From: JAIVHA01 sp965367295
Lineage (GTDB): Bacteria; Pseudomonadota; Gammaproteobacteria; DSM-19610
DNA: 64,000 nt
NCBI GenBank assembly: GCA_965367295.1
Contig: CBDUHN010000012.1
Coordinates: 5,052 to 69,051, forward strand
Direction of reading: 5' to 3'
The position numbers and the translations under genes were made by a program. The notes beneath the pieces were generated by a model. That model was not told where the DNA came from. It saw only the letters and a list, made by a program, of their open reading frames with translations, and did not search any database. Below, piece by piece: positions 17,869-26,643 of the stretch; position 1 is the first letter of the stretch; each line of letters begins with the position of its first letter.

Positions 17869-18669
17869 CTACCGATCCTGTGTGATGGTCAATGTTTCCT
17901 GGGCCAGGCCGTATTCCTGCATATAACGCGCGATGCTGGTGAAGGTTGCGGTGCGCACCGGGCCTTTATGGTCGGAGGTGGTGATATCCGGCATGAACAT
18001 CGATCCAAGCGCCAGTTTCACTCCATTCACCTTGACTGGCTGTGCCTGGAAATAAGCGCTGGCATTGGCCTTGAGCTGCGCCTCGTCTGCAGTGTCATAC
18101 ACCGCCGCATTCAGCACATCGAGGGTGAACTCCGTGCAGTTCTGATATTCCAGTGTATAGGGGCTGGCAATGGCGGAGTAATGTGGATTATGCAGTGCCG
18201 CATAAGTGGGAGAATCAATCACCTTCATCAGCCGGCGTTGTACCTGTGGGGTGGGAATGATGATGCCCGCTTTCAGTTCCTGGGCACCGGCGAAGAAGTC
18301 CGCTGGATAATCCACCACCAGGTCACTTACCGCTGGTGCGTCGTTGCGCTGGTACAGGTTATAGATGGCATAGCCGGGTACCTGGCGGCCATCGGCGGTC
18401 TGGATCATGGAATATACGCCGAACGCCGTATGGGTGTAATGAAAGCCCGGTGGCAGTTCAGCGGCTGGTCGCCCTACCCGGGCAATGATAAATACACGGA
18501 CACCCTTGGCAGCCAGTTCCCGTTCCACCTGCTTTGCGAAGGTGCTAACCGCTTGCATGGAGTGGCGAGGAGTGTCCACGGTCTGGGTGCTGTTGGCCAG
18601 GGCCGTATGGGCTCCAAGACACATCGACCCGGCTGCCAGAGAGACAATGAGACGCGGCATGATTTTCAT
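17869..18669 (-). CDS. Exported DUF2145-family protein
   Basis: 266 aa with a clear signal peptide (MKIMPRLIVSLAAGSMCLGA, cleavage near AHTALA-NS). The mature part has the DUF2145 pattern: a basic region before RVFIIARVGRP, GFHYTHTAFGVYS, GYAIYNLYQ and YQNCTEFTLDVLNAA, a layout suggestive of a papain-like or NlpC-like peptidase with Cys and His, though activity is unproven. It begins inside an ATGA overlap with the upstream small gene and has a strong GAGGAGGTG ribosome-binding site. Confidence 0.82.
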   Translation of the reverse strand: MKIMPRLIVSLAAGSMCLGAHTALANSTQTVDTPRHSMQAVSTFAKQVERELAAKGVRVFIIARVGRPAAELPPGFHYTHTAFGVYSMIQTADGRQVPGYAIYNLYQRNDAPAVSDLVVDYPADFFAGAQELKAGIIIPTPQVQRRLMKVIDSPTYAALHNPHYSAIASPYTLEYQNCTEFTLDVLNAAVYDTADEAQLKANASAYFQAQPVKVNGVKLALGSMFMPDITTSDHKGPVRTATFTSIARYMQEYGLAQETLTITQDR

Positions 18670-19016
18670 TGGTACACCTCCTCATTACGCAGCGCATCGG
18701 CAGGTGATGGACCTGCGGTCAGTGTGTCATCGGTGATGGACAGGGGTTCGCCGATGGGTGCATTGGCCAGTTCGGAAAGGCCGATGGCCGCGCGGCCGCT
18801 GGCCTGACCCGCGGCTCCACTGGCTGCGAGCGGAATGGCCGCTACGCTGGCGGTGGCCTTCACGGTCCCGACGGCGAGGTGGCCGACCGCCTGGCCGGAG
18901 TGGTCCAGCGCCTGGGCAGAATGTGCGGTGCTGCCCTGTGCCATGGCAGGCTGGGTGCCGAAGGCGCCGATCAGGGCAAGGGAGGCAATCAGGGTTTTGG
19001 TGGTCTTGTTCATCAT
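18666..19016 (-). CDS. Small exported Ala/Gly-rich protein, DUF2145 partner
   Basis: 116 aa with a signal peptide (cleavage near QPAMA-QG). The mature protein is a low-complexity helix-prone stretch rich in Ala, Gly, Ser and His with no cysteine. It is the first gene of a two-gene operon and is translationally coupled to the DUF2145 gene. AAGGAG lies seven bases before the first of two adjacent ATGs. Function is unknown; the pairing suggests the two act together in the periplasm. Confidence 0.75.
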   Translation of the reverse strand: MMNKTTKTLIASLALIGAFGTQPAMAQGSTAHSAQALDHSGQAVGHLAVGTVKATASVAAIPLAASGAAGQASGRAAIGLSELANAPIGEPLSITDDTLTAGPSPADALRNEEVYQ

Positions 19017-19174
19017 GGCGTTGCTCCTTGGTTGTGTGTTGAACGCGGAGCCAGTGTGCAGTGCAGGTAATAAGTGCGCTACTAACTTGATGATAGTAGT
19101 GAATTATTGTCTATTCGGTATCTTAATATGATACTTTTGGCGGAAATCCACGACTGAAAGCGGAAAATCAGACT

Positions 19175-19915
19175 ATGCCTCAATCTCCCGTCATCATCGA
19201 TGCACTCAAGCGTGCCCTCAAACAACATGGCTTGACCTATGCGCAGGTGGCAGCCCACCTGGGCCTTAGCGAGGCCAGTGTGAAGCGCATGTTTGCCAGT
19301 TGCCATTTCACACTGGAGCGGCTCGATGCGGTGTGTGCCCTGATGAATCTGGAGATTAGTGACCTGTTTCAGCTGCTGGAAGAACAGCGTCAGCGCATTA
19401 CTCACCTGAGTGAGGCGCAGGAGCAGGAACTGGTGGCGGACCCGAAGTTGTTCCTCGTGGCGGTGTGCGCACGGAATCGATGGCAGTTCGGTGAAATCCT
19501 CGAACATTATGCCTTCAGTGCAACCGAGCTGATTCAGCTGTTGGCGCGCCTGGATCGAATTCGCTTCATCGAACTGTTGCCCAACAACCGTATCAAGCTG
19601 GCCGTGGCTGCCGATTTCCGCTGGCTACCCGCCGGCCCGGTGGAACGCTTCTACGCAAAACAGGTACAGGCAGAATTCTTTCAGTCGCCATTCAAGGGTG
19701 AGGGTGAACAGCGCTTGTTTCTCACCGGTATGTTGTCACCCCGTTCCCGGGATACCCTATTGCGTAAGCTTAATGCGCTGGCGCGTGAATTTGCCGAATT
19801 GCACAAGGAGGATTGTGCCCTGCCGCTGGTGCAGCGGGAAAACGTTGGCATGGTGCTGGCCATCCGGCCATGGGAGTTGGGAGTGTTTAGGGGGCTGAGC
19901 AATAGCGGGGAGTGA
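19175..19915 (+). CDS. XRE-family helix-turn-helix regulator
   Basis: 246 aa. Residues about 6-65 form a lambda-repressor-like HTH (HGLTYAQVAAHLGLSEASVK, then FTLERLDAVCALMNLEISDL). The remaining 180 residues are a mixed region of unknown fold (FLVAVCARNRWQFGEILEHY), probably for sensing or oligomerisation. It faces away from the exported DUF2145 pair and shares a 158-bp control region with it. It may regulate itself or that pair. Confidence 0.85.
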   Translation: MPQSPVIIDALKRALKQHGLTYAQVAAHLGLSEASVKRMFASCHFTLERLDAVCALMNLEISDLFQLLEEQRQRITHLSEAQEQELVADPKLFLVAVCARNRWQFGEILEHYAFSATELIQLLARLDRIRFIELLPNNRIKLAVAADFRWLPAGPVERFYAKQVQAEFFQSPFKGEGEQRLFLTGMLSPRSRDTLLRKLNALAREFAELHKEDCALPLVQRENVGMVLAIRPWELGVFRGLSNSGE

Positions 19916-19956
19916 ATCGAGAGATCGGTATACCTGATACTTTGATAGCTATAGCG

Positions 19957-20634
19957 TCATGGCATCCGCAAATAGTCAGATAGAGATGCCGAAGTGAAGG
20001 ACTCCTGGTGGGGGATGGTGCCCAGCAGCGGGCAGGTAAGTCGCGCGGCTATGCTGCTGATGTTATCCGTACTTCGTTCATAACCCGCCCGAGCATGGTT
20101 CGCAACCCATCCTGCCAATAATAATCCATCGGCCGCAATAGCCCGTGCCGTCAGCAATGCGTGGTTGATACAGCCAAGCCGGATATCCACCACCATAATC
20201 ACCGGTAGTTGCAGCGCAACAGCCAGATCCGCAAGGCTGCTATCCGGGCCAAGAGGTACCAGCCAGCCACCGGCTCCCTCGACGATCGCACAGTCCACCT
20301 GTGGCACGATTATTCGATAGATATCGAGGAGATGCTGGATCGAGATGGCTACGCCGGCATCCTGCGCAGCCAGGTGTGGTGCGATAGCGGGTGCGAAGGC
20401 ATACGGGTTGATTAGTTCATAGGGTAGATCAATGGAGGATTGCTGCTGTAGCGCCAATGCATCTTCATTGCGCAAGCCCGCTGCGGTGGCCACACAACCT
20501 GAAGCTACTGGCTTTATACCGGCAACGCGCAGGCCAGATTTCCGTAGTATATGCATGAGTGCGGCGCTGACGCAGGTCTTGCCGACGCTGGTATCGGTGC
20601 CGGTAATAAAGAACCCTGCTGGTCTTGAGGTCAT
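19957..20634 (-). CDS. bioD: Dethiobiotin synthetase
   Basis: 225 aa from ATG 20634, four bases after the bioC stop. The P-loop GTDTSVGKT (12-20) is the bioD form, and VEGAGGWLVPL carries the second conserved Glu/Gly cluster. It closes the ureido ring of dethiobiotin from DAPA, CO2 and ATP. A longer frame to 20682 would overlap bioC and adds a non-family N-terminus. It is the last gene of the biotin operon. Confidence 0.95.
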   Translation of the reverse strand: MTSRPAGFFITGTDTSVGKTCVSAALMHILRKSGLRVAGIKPVASGCVATAAGLRNEDALALQQQSSIDLPYELINPYAFAPAIAPHLAAQDAGVAISIQHLLDIYRIIVPQVDCAIVEGAGGWLVPLGPDSSLADLAVALQLPVIMVVDIRLGCINHALLTARAIAADGLLLAGWVANHARAGYERSTDNISSIAARLTCPLLGTIPHQESFTSASLSDYLRMP

Positions 20635-20638
20635 GTTT

Positions 20639-21514
20639 TCAACGCCGACGCAGATGATCCAAGGGAACGCATACTTCGCCATTCACCATGGATACCTGCT
20701 GTTTTTGTGGTGGAGACCAGGCATGGCCATGCACGACTTCATAGCTTGCCGGCAAGCGGCCTTTATAGCGGAATGCTTCGTAGGCCTGCATCATTCGCTG
20801 CAGCTTGTGGCGACCGGTGAGAGCATGATTACGCCCTACAGTGACGTTATGCGCGCCCAGTTCCTTTAGGTCGCGCATCAGATCGCGTATGTCATCATAG
20901 GTAACAGTCATGCGTTCCACGTCCATTACCGGTTCAGCAAGCCTCGCTCGCAGCAGCGCGTCGCCAATATCATGCATATCGATAAAGGCATTGACATGGG
21001 TATGATCATCGGCCTGGCTCCAGCTATGGCGCAATTCCCTGAGGGTGTCGGGACCAAAGGTGGTGAACACTAACAAGCCACCGGGGGCCAGCACACGCTG
21101 GAATTCGGCAAAGGTACGATCCAGATCCTGTACCCACTGCAGCATAAGATTGGAGATCAGCAGATCAAAGCTGTTGTCCGCGAATGGTAGCCGTTCGGCA
21201 TCGGCACATACGGCACCTGGTTTGCGAAACCAGCCACCCCGCTTACGGGTTCGTTGTGCCATGCTGAAGGCGAGATCCAGCGAGAATACTTTTGCCTTGC
21301 GATAGCGGTTGAGCAATGCGTGGCTGATATCACCCGTGCCGCAGCCGAGATCCAGGATCCGGCCTGGCTGGAGTTTCACAAGGTCAAGGCGTTCCAGTAG
21401 CTGGGCGCCAACTTCACGCTGCAGGGCGGCGGCACGATCATAGGTTGCTACCGCATTGGCAAAGGCGCGTCGTGACTGTTGTTTGTCAATGCGGTAGCGA
21501 TCGTTATCCGCCAT
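20639..21514 (-). CDS. bioC: Malonyl-ACP O-methyltransferase
   Basis: 291 aa. Residues about 15-30 (SRRAFANAVATYDRAAALQ) are the BioC-specific N-terminus. The SAM-binding motif is ILDLGCGTGD (53-62), followed by MLQWVQDLDRTFAEFQRVL. BioC methylates malonyl-ACP to start pimeloyl-ACP synthesis. It overlaps bioH by 11 bp and is followed directly by bioD. Confidence 0.94.
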   Translation of the reverse strand: MADNDRYRIDKQQSRRAFANAVATYDRAAALQREVGAQLLERLDLVKLQPGRILDLGCGTGDISHALLNRYRKAKVFSLDLAFSMAQRTRKRGGWFRKPGAVCADAERLPFADNSFDLLISNLMLQWVQDLDRTFAEFQRVLAPGGLLVFTTFGPDTLRELRHSWSQADDHTHVNAFIDMHDIGDALLRARLAEPVMDVERMTVTYDDIRDLMRDLKELGAHNVTVGRNHALTGRHKLQRMMQAYEAFRYKGRLPASYEVVHGHAWSPPQKQQVSMVNGEVCVPLDHLRRR

Positions 21515-22310
21515 GACGGTGAGTACCTGTGTCTAGATGTGCCGGTAGTTGCAGGAAGGGCAGCAGTGCGGCAAGAAACGCTTGTGGGTGAGAAAGAAAA
21601 GGTGCGTGTCCGGCACCCTCGATAATGCTCACATGGGAATGTGGTATCAATATGCCAGCAGCCTGTGCGGCAGCAGTTGGCATCAGCGTATCCCGTTCTC
21701 CCATGATGAATTGCACTGGCATCGTCAGTGCGCCGAGCTGGGCTCGTAGGTCGCTGTCGCGCAAAACAGCCAGGCCCGAAGCCAGTGCGGCCGGATCGGG
21801 TTCGCCATGCGTGAATAGCTGCTGACGCAGATTGCGCAGCGTGGTGTTCGCCGCTTCGCTGTCGCGCACCTGTAGCGCCAGAAAACGATTCAGCGTGGTA
21901 CGGTAATCCTGTTGCAGATCGGTTAGAAACTGATTCAGTACGGATGTGGTTATGGCATGTGGCCAGTCCGGTGCTGTTACGAAACGGGGACTGCTGGTAA
22001 CCAAGGCCAGACGTGCGATGTGCTGCGGCGCCTGTAGCGTGGCCTGCAAGGCCAGTATTCCGCCTAGTGACCAGCCTATCCAGATGGCCTGCGGGGGTGC
22101 GGCTTCCAGGAGTGCGGTGCCGGCACTTTTGAGATCAAAGGGGCCTGTGGCTGCACTTAGTCCGTGACCCGGCAGGTCTACACAGGTGATGCGATAATTC
22201 GCTTGCAGCGCATCGCGCAGTCCGGACCAGACCGCGGAATTCATGCCCCAACCGTGAATGAAAAACAGATCGGGACCACTGCCAATGGTTTCGGTGTGCA
22301 ATGGCGACAT
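21504..22310 (-). CDS. bioH: Pimeloyl-ACP methyl ester esterase
   Basis: 268 aa alpha/beta hydrolase. FFIHGWGMNSAVW carries the oxyanion-hole HGWG, the nucleophile is S81 in GWSLGG, the acid is in GERDTLMP and the His in GAGHAPFLSHP. The W in GWSLGG is characteristic of BioH. It removes the methyl group and so ends pimeloyl chain extension. It sits between bioF and bioC with almost no gaps. Confidence 0.94.
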   Translation of the reverse strand: MSPLHTETIGSGPDLFFIHGWGMNSAVWSGLRDALQANYRITCVDLPGHGLSAATGPFDLKSAGTALLEAAPPQAIWIGWSLGGILALQATLQAPQHIARLALVTSSPRFVTAPDWPHAITTSVLNQFLTDLQQDYRTTLNRFLALQVRDSEAANTTLRNLRQQLFTHGEPDPAALASGLAVLRDSDLRAQLGALTMPVQFIMGERDTLMPTAAAQAAGILIPHSHVSIIEGAGHAPFLSHPQAFLAALLPFLQLPAHLDTGTHRHGG

Positions 22311-22312
22311 GT

Positions 22313-23497
22313 TTACGGGCCGCCGATGGTATGTAAAGCGTGGTGGGTGTCATGCACCTGTTCCAGTGCAGATAGCAGGCGGTCCACATGAGCTTCTTCA
22401 TGTTGTGCTGAGAAGGTGATGCGCAACCGCGCGGTTCCCATGGGTACCGTCGGAGGCCGAATAGCGGTAACCAGAATACCTTGCTCCAGAAGCGCGGCAC
22501 TCATGGCGCTGGCCGCAGCGGATTCCCCGGCCAGCACCGGTTGGATCGGGGTGTGCGATTCCATCAGGGGAAGGCCCAGTTGTATGGCGCCGGTGCGAAA
22601 GCGGGTAATGAGCTGCTGTAGCTTCTCCCGGCGCCACTCTTCTTCCTGTACCAGGCGCAGGGCGGTAAGGGTGGCCCAGGCCACCGCAGGCGGCGTGGCC
22701 GTGGTGTAGACATAGGTGCGCGCCTCCTGGATCAGGGTTTCGACCAAGTCTTCGCTACCAGCGACAAAGGCGCCGGCAGTGCCGAAGGCCTTGCCCAGGG
22801 TGCCCATGAGAATCGGCGCATCCTGTATCCCCAGCTTTGCCACGCTCAGTGAACCGCGTCCATTGTCGCCCAGTACGCCGAGACCGTGAGCATCGTCCAC
22901 CAGCAGCCAGCTGTCATGTTGCGCGCATAATTTCGCGAGAGTGGGCAGCGGTGCAATATCACCATCCATGCTGAACACACCGTCGGTGGCGACCATGCGT
23001 TCACCTTTGGTAACGGAGGCCAGCTTGTCGGCCAGGGTGCGGGTGTCGAGATGGGGGTAGCGGTGCAGCTTCGCGCCACACAATTGTGCAGCATCAAGCA
23101 TGGAAGCGTGGTTGTAGCGGTCCTCGAACGTAGCGTCGTGCCGTCCCAGCAGGGCGGTCATGATGCCGAGGTTGGCCATGTAGCCGGTGGAGAACAGCAG
23201 TGCCCGCGGCCGACCGGTAAAATCCGCAAGGGCTTCTTCCAGTTGGTGGTGCGCGGTACTGTGGCCGGTAATCAGATGTGCTGCACCGCTGCCGACGCCG
23301 AAACGGTCAGCGCCTTCCTTTAGCGCGGCAGCAAGACGTGGATCGTTGGCGAGACCGAGGTAGTCATTGCTGCAGAAGGCGAGTACCGGGCGGCCCTCGA
23401 TATATAGCTCAACACCTTGCGCACTCTCCACCACGCGTCGCTGCCGGTACAGATGTTCGGCCTTGCGCTGGGCGAGGGCGGTGGCGAGATCCTTCAC
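22313..23497 (-). CDS. bioF: 8-amino-7-oxononanoate synthase
   Basis: 394 aa PLP enzyme of the alpha-oxoamine synthase family. SNDYLGLA (43-50), DDAHGLGVLG (201-210) and the PLP lysine K236 in MGTLGKAFGT are in place. It condenses pimeloyl-ACP with alanine. The start is a GTG (complement of 23495-23497) nine bases after bioB; no canonical ribosome-binding site precedes it, so translation may depend on coupling with bioB. Confidence 0.95.
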   Translation of the reverse strand: MKDLATALAQRKAEHLYRQRRVVESAQGVELYIEGRPVLAFCSNDYLGLANDPRLAAALKEGADRFGVGSGAAHLITGHSTAHHQLEEALADFTGRPRALLFSTGYMANLGIMTALLGRHDATFEDRYNHASMLDAAQLCGAKLHRYPHLDTRTLADKLASVTKGERMVATDGVFSMDGDIAPLPTLAKLCAQHDSWLLVDDAHGLGVLGDNGRGSLSVAKLGIQDAPILMGTLGKAFGTAGAFVAGSEDLVETLIQEARTYVYTTATPPAVAWATLTALRLVQEEEWRREKLQQLITRFRTGAIQLGLPLMESHTPIQPVLAGESAAASAMSAALLEQGILVTAIRPPTVPMGTARLRITFSAQHEEAHVDRLLSALEQVHDTHHALHTIGGP

Positions 23498-23506
23498 GGA
23501 GGATAA

Positions 23507-24481
23507 TCAGACCGGCTGAATGCCAAGTCTGTCAAATAGTGCGCGGTCGCGTCCGGTATCCGGGTTTCCGGTGGTGAGTAGCTTTTCACCGTAAAAAATC
23601 GAGTTGGCACCGGCGAAGAAACAAAGTGCCTGCATCTCATCACTCATCTCGCTGCGACCGGCGGATAGCCGCACATGGGATCTGGGCATCAGGATGCGGG
23701 CGATGGCAATTGTGCGCACGAACTCAAAGGGATCCAGTTTCGTTAGTTCACCGAGTGGTGTGCCTGGTACGGGCACTAACTGATTGATGGGTACGCTTTC
23801 CGGGTGACGTGGTTCGTTGGCCAGGGCGCGCAGAAACGAAGCGCGGTCCTCACGGGTCTCGCCCATGCCAAGGATGCCGCCGGAGCAAACGTTGATGCCG
23901 GCGTTGCGCACATAGTCGAGGGTATCCAGACGGTCCTGGAAACTGCGAGTGCTGATGATGGAGCCGTAGAATTCGGGTGAGGTATCGATGTTGTGATTGT
24001 AGTAATCGAGACCGGCTTCTTTTAATTGCGTTGCCTGATCCTCGTTGAGCATGCCGAGGGTGGCACAGGTCTCCAGGCCCATGGCACGCACCTCGCGCAC
24101 CATGTCGAGCACCCGCTCGAAATTCTTTCCCTTGGGATTGCGCCAGGCGGCGCCCATACAGAAGCGGCTGGCCCCGGCGTCCTTGGCGGCAGAAGCGGCA
24201 TCGAGCACTTCCTGCATCTTCAACAGGGCTTCCGGTTCCAGGTCGGCATTGTGGTGCACGCTTTGCGAGCAGTACTTGCAGTCCTCGGGACAACCACCGG
24301 TCTTGATGCTGAGCAGCGTGCTTACCTGTACCGCGTTGGGATCGAAGTGGGCACGATGGGTTTCGTGGGCGCGATGCAGCAGATCGTTGAACGGCAGCGC
24401 GAACAGGGCAAGAATTTCTTCCTTGCTCCAGTCATTGCGCAATTTGTCCTGGTTGGTATCCAGGACCGCCGGGCTATTCAT
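23507..24481 (-). CDS. bioB: Biotin synthase
   Basis: 324 aa radical-SAM enzyme. C64, C68 and C71 in GGCPEDCKYCSQS bind the 4Fe-4S cluster; YYNHNIDTSPEFY, GGILGMGE and the late RLSAGR segment with the Arg of the 2Fe-2S site follow. It inserts sulfur into dethiobiotin. Start 24481 has AGGA at good spacing; ATG 24487 is a close alternative. Its start overlaps the end of the preceding membrane-protein gene by 8 bp. Confidence 0.95.
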   Translation of the reverse strand: MNSPAVLDTNQDKLRNDWSKEEILALFALPFNDLLHRAHETHRAHFDPNAVQVSTLLSIKTGGCPEDCKYCSQSVHHNADLEPEALLKMQEVLDAASAAKDAGASRFCMGAAWRNPKGKNFERVLDMVREVRAMGLETCATLGMLNEDQATQLKEAGLDYYNHNIDTSPEFYGSIISTRSFQDRLDTLDYVRNAGINVCSGGILGMGETREDRASFLRALANEPRHPESVPINQLVPVPGTPLGELTKLDPFEFVRTIAIARILMPRSHVRLSAGRSEMSDEMQALCFFAGANSIFYGEKLLTTGNPDTGRDRALFDRLGIQPV

Positions 24482-24890
24482 GGACATGTTCCTCGACGGT
24501 GATTTCCATGTCCTGCCAGTCGTCACGGTTGATGCGAACAATATCCAGCACCGACCAGGGCACGATGATGATGGCAGCTGCGGCCCAGGCGATGAGGTAG
24601 TACATCAGGCCCTGGCCGGGAATGAAGGTGGCCGCGGCGACGAAAAAGCCGGAAATGGCATAAAAGCGGTAGGCCGCCTGCTGGGTGTAGTGGCCGACCT
24701 TCTCATTGGGATGGTGGCGATTCATGGCATACACCAGCATGGATACGCCGACCCAGAGGATACCGAGGGGTACCGGAAGCAGGATGGCAATGATGTTGCC
24801 GTAATTGAACAGGGCGGCGGCGGCCCGGGCGCGGCGGCCGGTCAGCAAATGGGTGGTGCTGATGCTGGGAACAGAGATGGAATCGGACAT
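24474..24890 (-). CDS. Small membrane protein heading the biotin operon, function unknown
   Basis: 138 aa with three or four hydrophobic segments (from about residue 32, 73 and 97) and an acidic C-terminus ending DMEITVEEHVHE. No family recognised. It is the first gene after the probable bio promoter and overlaps bioB by 8 bp, so it is transcribed and probably translated with the biotin genes. A role linked to biotin or precursor traffic is possible but not shown by sequence; it does not resemble BioY or BioN. Confidence 0.75.
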   Translation of the reverse strand: MSDSISVPSISTTHLLTGRRARAAAALFNYGNIIAILLPVPLGILWVGVSMLVYAMNRHHPNEKVGHYTQQAAYRFYAISGFFVAAATFIPGQGLMYYLIAWAAAAIIIVPWSVLDIVRINRDDWQDMEITVEEHVHE

Positions 24891-24928
24891 GGAACAACAA
24901 CCTGCGATACTATTTGACCAAGGCTGGG

Positions 24929-24957
24929 ATCATCGCTTCCTCGCCCACCACTGTCAA
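24929..24957 (-). promoter_or_regulatory. Predicted promoter of the biotin operon
   Basis: On the minus strand TTGACA (complement of 24952-24957), a 17-bp spacer and GATGAT (complement of 24929-24934) form a sigma-70 promoter about 40 bp before the first gene. The perfect -35 box lies inside the candidate BirA operator. Confidence 0.55.
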
Positions 24958-24983
24958 CTGGAACGGATTCCAATGGTTTACAA
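24951..24983. promoter_or_regulatory. Candidate BirA (bioO) operator
   Basis: The right half GGTTTACAA (24975-24983) is a perfect copy of the BirA half-site. The left half CTGTCAACT (24951-24959) matches TTGTAAACC at six of nine positions. The spacer is 15 bp, as expected for proteobacterial BirA sites. It covers the -35 box of the minus-strand bio promoter, the right place for repression by biotinyl-AMP-loaded BirA. It also overlaps the comF start codon. Confidence 0.6.
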
Positions 24984-25683
24984 GTGGCTAAATAAGCTGC
25001 AATACGCCCTGTTTCCCCTGCGCTGCCACCTGTGTGGTGCGCCCGGGGACCGGCGACAGGACCTGTGTCACGGCTGCCGGGCGGACCTACCCTGGCGGCA
25101 CATCGGCTGCAGCCAGTGCGCCGCACCCCTGCCCGTCGCGGCAGAGGGTCAGCGCTGTGCCCGCTGCCAGCAGATATCGCCCCATTTTGACCGGGTGATC
25201 GCACCCTTTCACTATATCCCTCCTCTCGATTATCTGATCCTGCGCCTGAAATTCCAGCGTGACCTGGCCCAGGCACGTTTGCTCGGTGAGTTGCTGGCCG
25301 TGTATCTGCGGGCACAGGGTGGAGACTGGCCAGATGTCGTGCTGCCGGTGCCGTTGCATCGCAAGCGCCTGGCAGAGCGCGGATTCAATCAGTCGCTGGA
25401 ACTCGGCCGCATCCTGCAACGTGAACTGCCGGTACGGCTGGACTATCGCCTGGCGCGGCGAGTGAAGCACACCGAGACCCAGTCGCTGCTGCCCGCCAAC
25501 AGGCGGGCGCGGAACCTGCGTAATGCCTTCGTGCTGGTCGAGCACTCACCGCCACCCCATGTGGCGATCCTCGATGACGTGATGACCACCGGTGCCACGG
25601 TGAATGAACTGGCACGGGTGTTGAAACAGGCCGGTGTACGGCGAGTGGATGTGTGGGTGGTGGCGAGGGCGGGGCGTGGCTGA
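24973..25683 (+). CDS. comF: ComF-family protein (double zinc ribbon and phosphoribosyltransferase domain)
   Basis: 236 aa from ATG 24973. Two zinc-ribbon knuckle sets, C18/C21/C32/C35 and C46/C49/C62/C65, precede a type I phosphoribosyltransferase domain with VAILDDVMTTGATV (about 196-209) as the PRPP loop. ComF proteins support uptake of single-stranded DNA in natural transformation; the type IV pilus genes at 50.6 kb are consistent with that ability. In-frame upstream ATGs (24805, 24889) would read through the bio control region and add non-family sequence. No strong ribosome-binding site is visible. Confidence 0.9.
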   Translation: MVYKWLNKLQYALFPLRCHLCGAPGDRRQDLCHGCRADLPWRHIGCSQCAAPLPVAAEGQRCARCQQISPHFDRVIAPFHYIPPLDYLILRLKFQRDLAQARLLGELLAVYLRAQGGDWPDVVLPVPLHRKRLAERGFNQSLELGRILQRELPVRLDYRLARRVKHTETQSLLPANRRARNLRNAFVLVEHSPPPHVAILDDVMTTGATVNELARVLKQAGVRRVDVWVVARAGRG

Positions 25684-25722
25684 TATGTCCGCCTGGCCGT
25701 TTTCAGGCACAAATTTACTCGC

Positions 25723-26598
25723 CTACAAGGAACTGCGCGCCAGATAATCCAGGAAGATGCCCGCGAAGATCACGGCGCCGAACCAGTTATTGTTGAGAAA
25801 GGCCTGGAAGCAGAGGGCCGGCACGCGATCCTTGATCAGGTACTGCTGGTACAGTGCCAGTGCGGTGGCGATGAGCAGGCTGAAATAATAATAGCGCCCG
25901 AGATTCGCGCCCTGCCCCACCAGCAGCAGGCCCAGTAGCAGTACCAGCTGCAGGATGCCGATAATCGCGCGGTCGGCATTGCCGAACAGGATGGCGGTGG
26001 ATTTCACACCGATTTTCAGGTCGTCCTCGCGGTCCACCATGCCGTACATGGTGTCGTACACGGTGGCCCACAGTACATTGGCAAGAAACAGCAGCCAGGC
26101 GATGCGGGTAATCTCACCGGTCTGCGCGGCATAGGCCATGGGAATCGCCCAGCCGAAGGCCGCGCCAAGGTATACCTGCGGCAGGTGGGTGTGGCGTTTC
26201 ATAAAGGGATAGCTGGCAGCGAGCAGTACACCCACCACGGACAGGGCAATGGTGAGCCAGTTCATCAGTAGCACGAGCAGAAAAGATACCGCGCACAAAA
26301 CCACAAACAGGATCAGGGCCTCTTTTTCGCTGACCTTACCGGCGGCCAGCGGCCGGTCCCGGGTCCGTTGTACGTGCGGGTCGAAATGTCGATCAGCGTA
26401 ATCATTGATGACACAGCCGGCTGAGCGCATCAGCACCACGCCTATGACGAACACGAACAGCACCAGCGGGTGCGGCCAGCCGTCGGCCGCAATCCACAGC
26501 GCCCACAGGGTGGGCCAGAGCAACAGCAGGATGCCGATGGGCCGGTGCAGTCGCATCAGGTGGGCATACTCGCGCCATTGAGATTTCGAAATCATCAT
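25723..26598 (-). CDS. ubiA: 4-hydroxybenzoate polyprenyltransferase
   Basis: 291 aa with about eight to nine membrane helices. The first Asp-rich motif starts at N65 (NDYADRHFDPHVQRTRD) and the second is DTMYGMVDREDD (about 181-192); both bind Mg-prenyl diphosphate. It attaches the polyprenyl tail in ubiquinone synthesis. Its natural partner ubiC lies upstream on the same strand but is separated by a 188-bp inverted-repeat element. Confidence 0.95.
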   Translation of the reverse strand: MMISKSQWREYAHLMRLHRPIGILLLLWPTLWALWIAADGWPHPLVLFVFVIGVVLMRSAGCVINDYADRHFDPHVQRTRDRPLAAGKVSEKEALILFVVLCAVSFLLVLLMNWLTIALSVVGVLLAASYPFMKRHTHLPQVYLGAAFGWAIPMAYAAQTGEITRIAWLLFLANVLWATVYDTMYGMVDREDDLKIGVKSTAILFGNADRAIIGILQLVLLLGLLLVGQGANLGRYYYFSLLIATALALYQQYLIKDRVPALCFQAFLNNNWFGAVIFAGIFLDYLARSSL

Positions 26599-26643
26599 GG
26601 GTGGGATTTCAGCATAAATACCCCCTGGACGGGAGGCTTGTAT

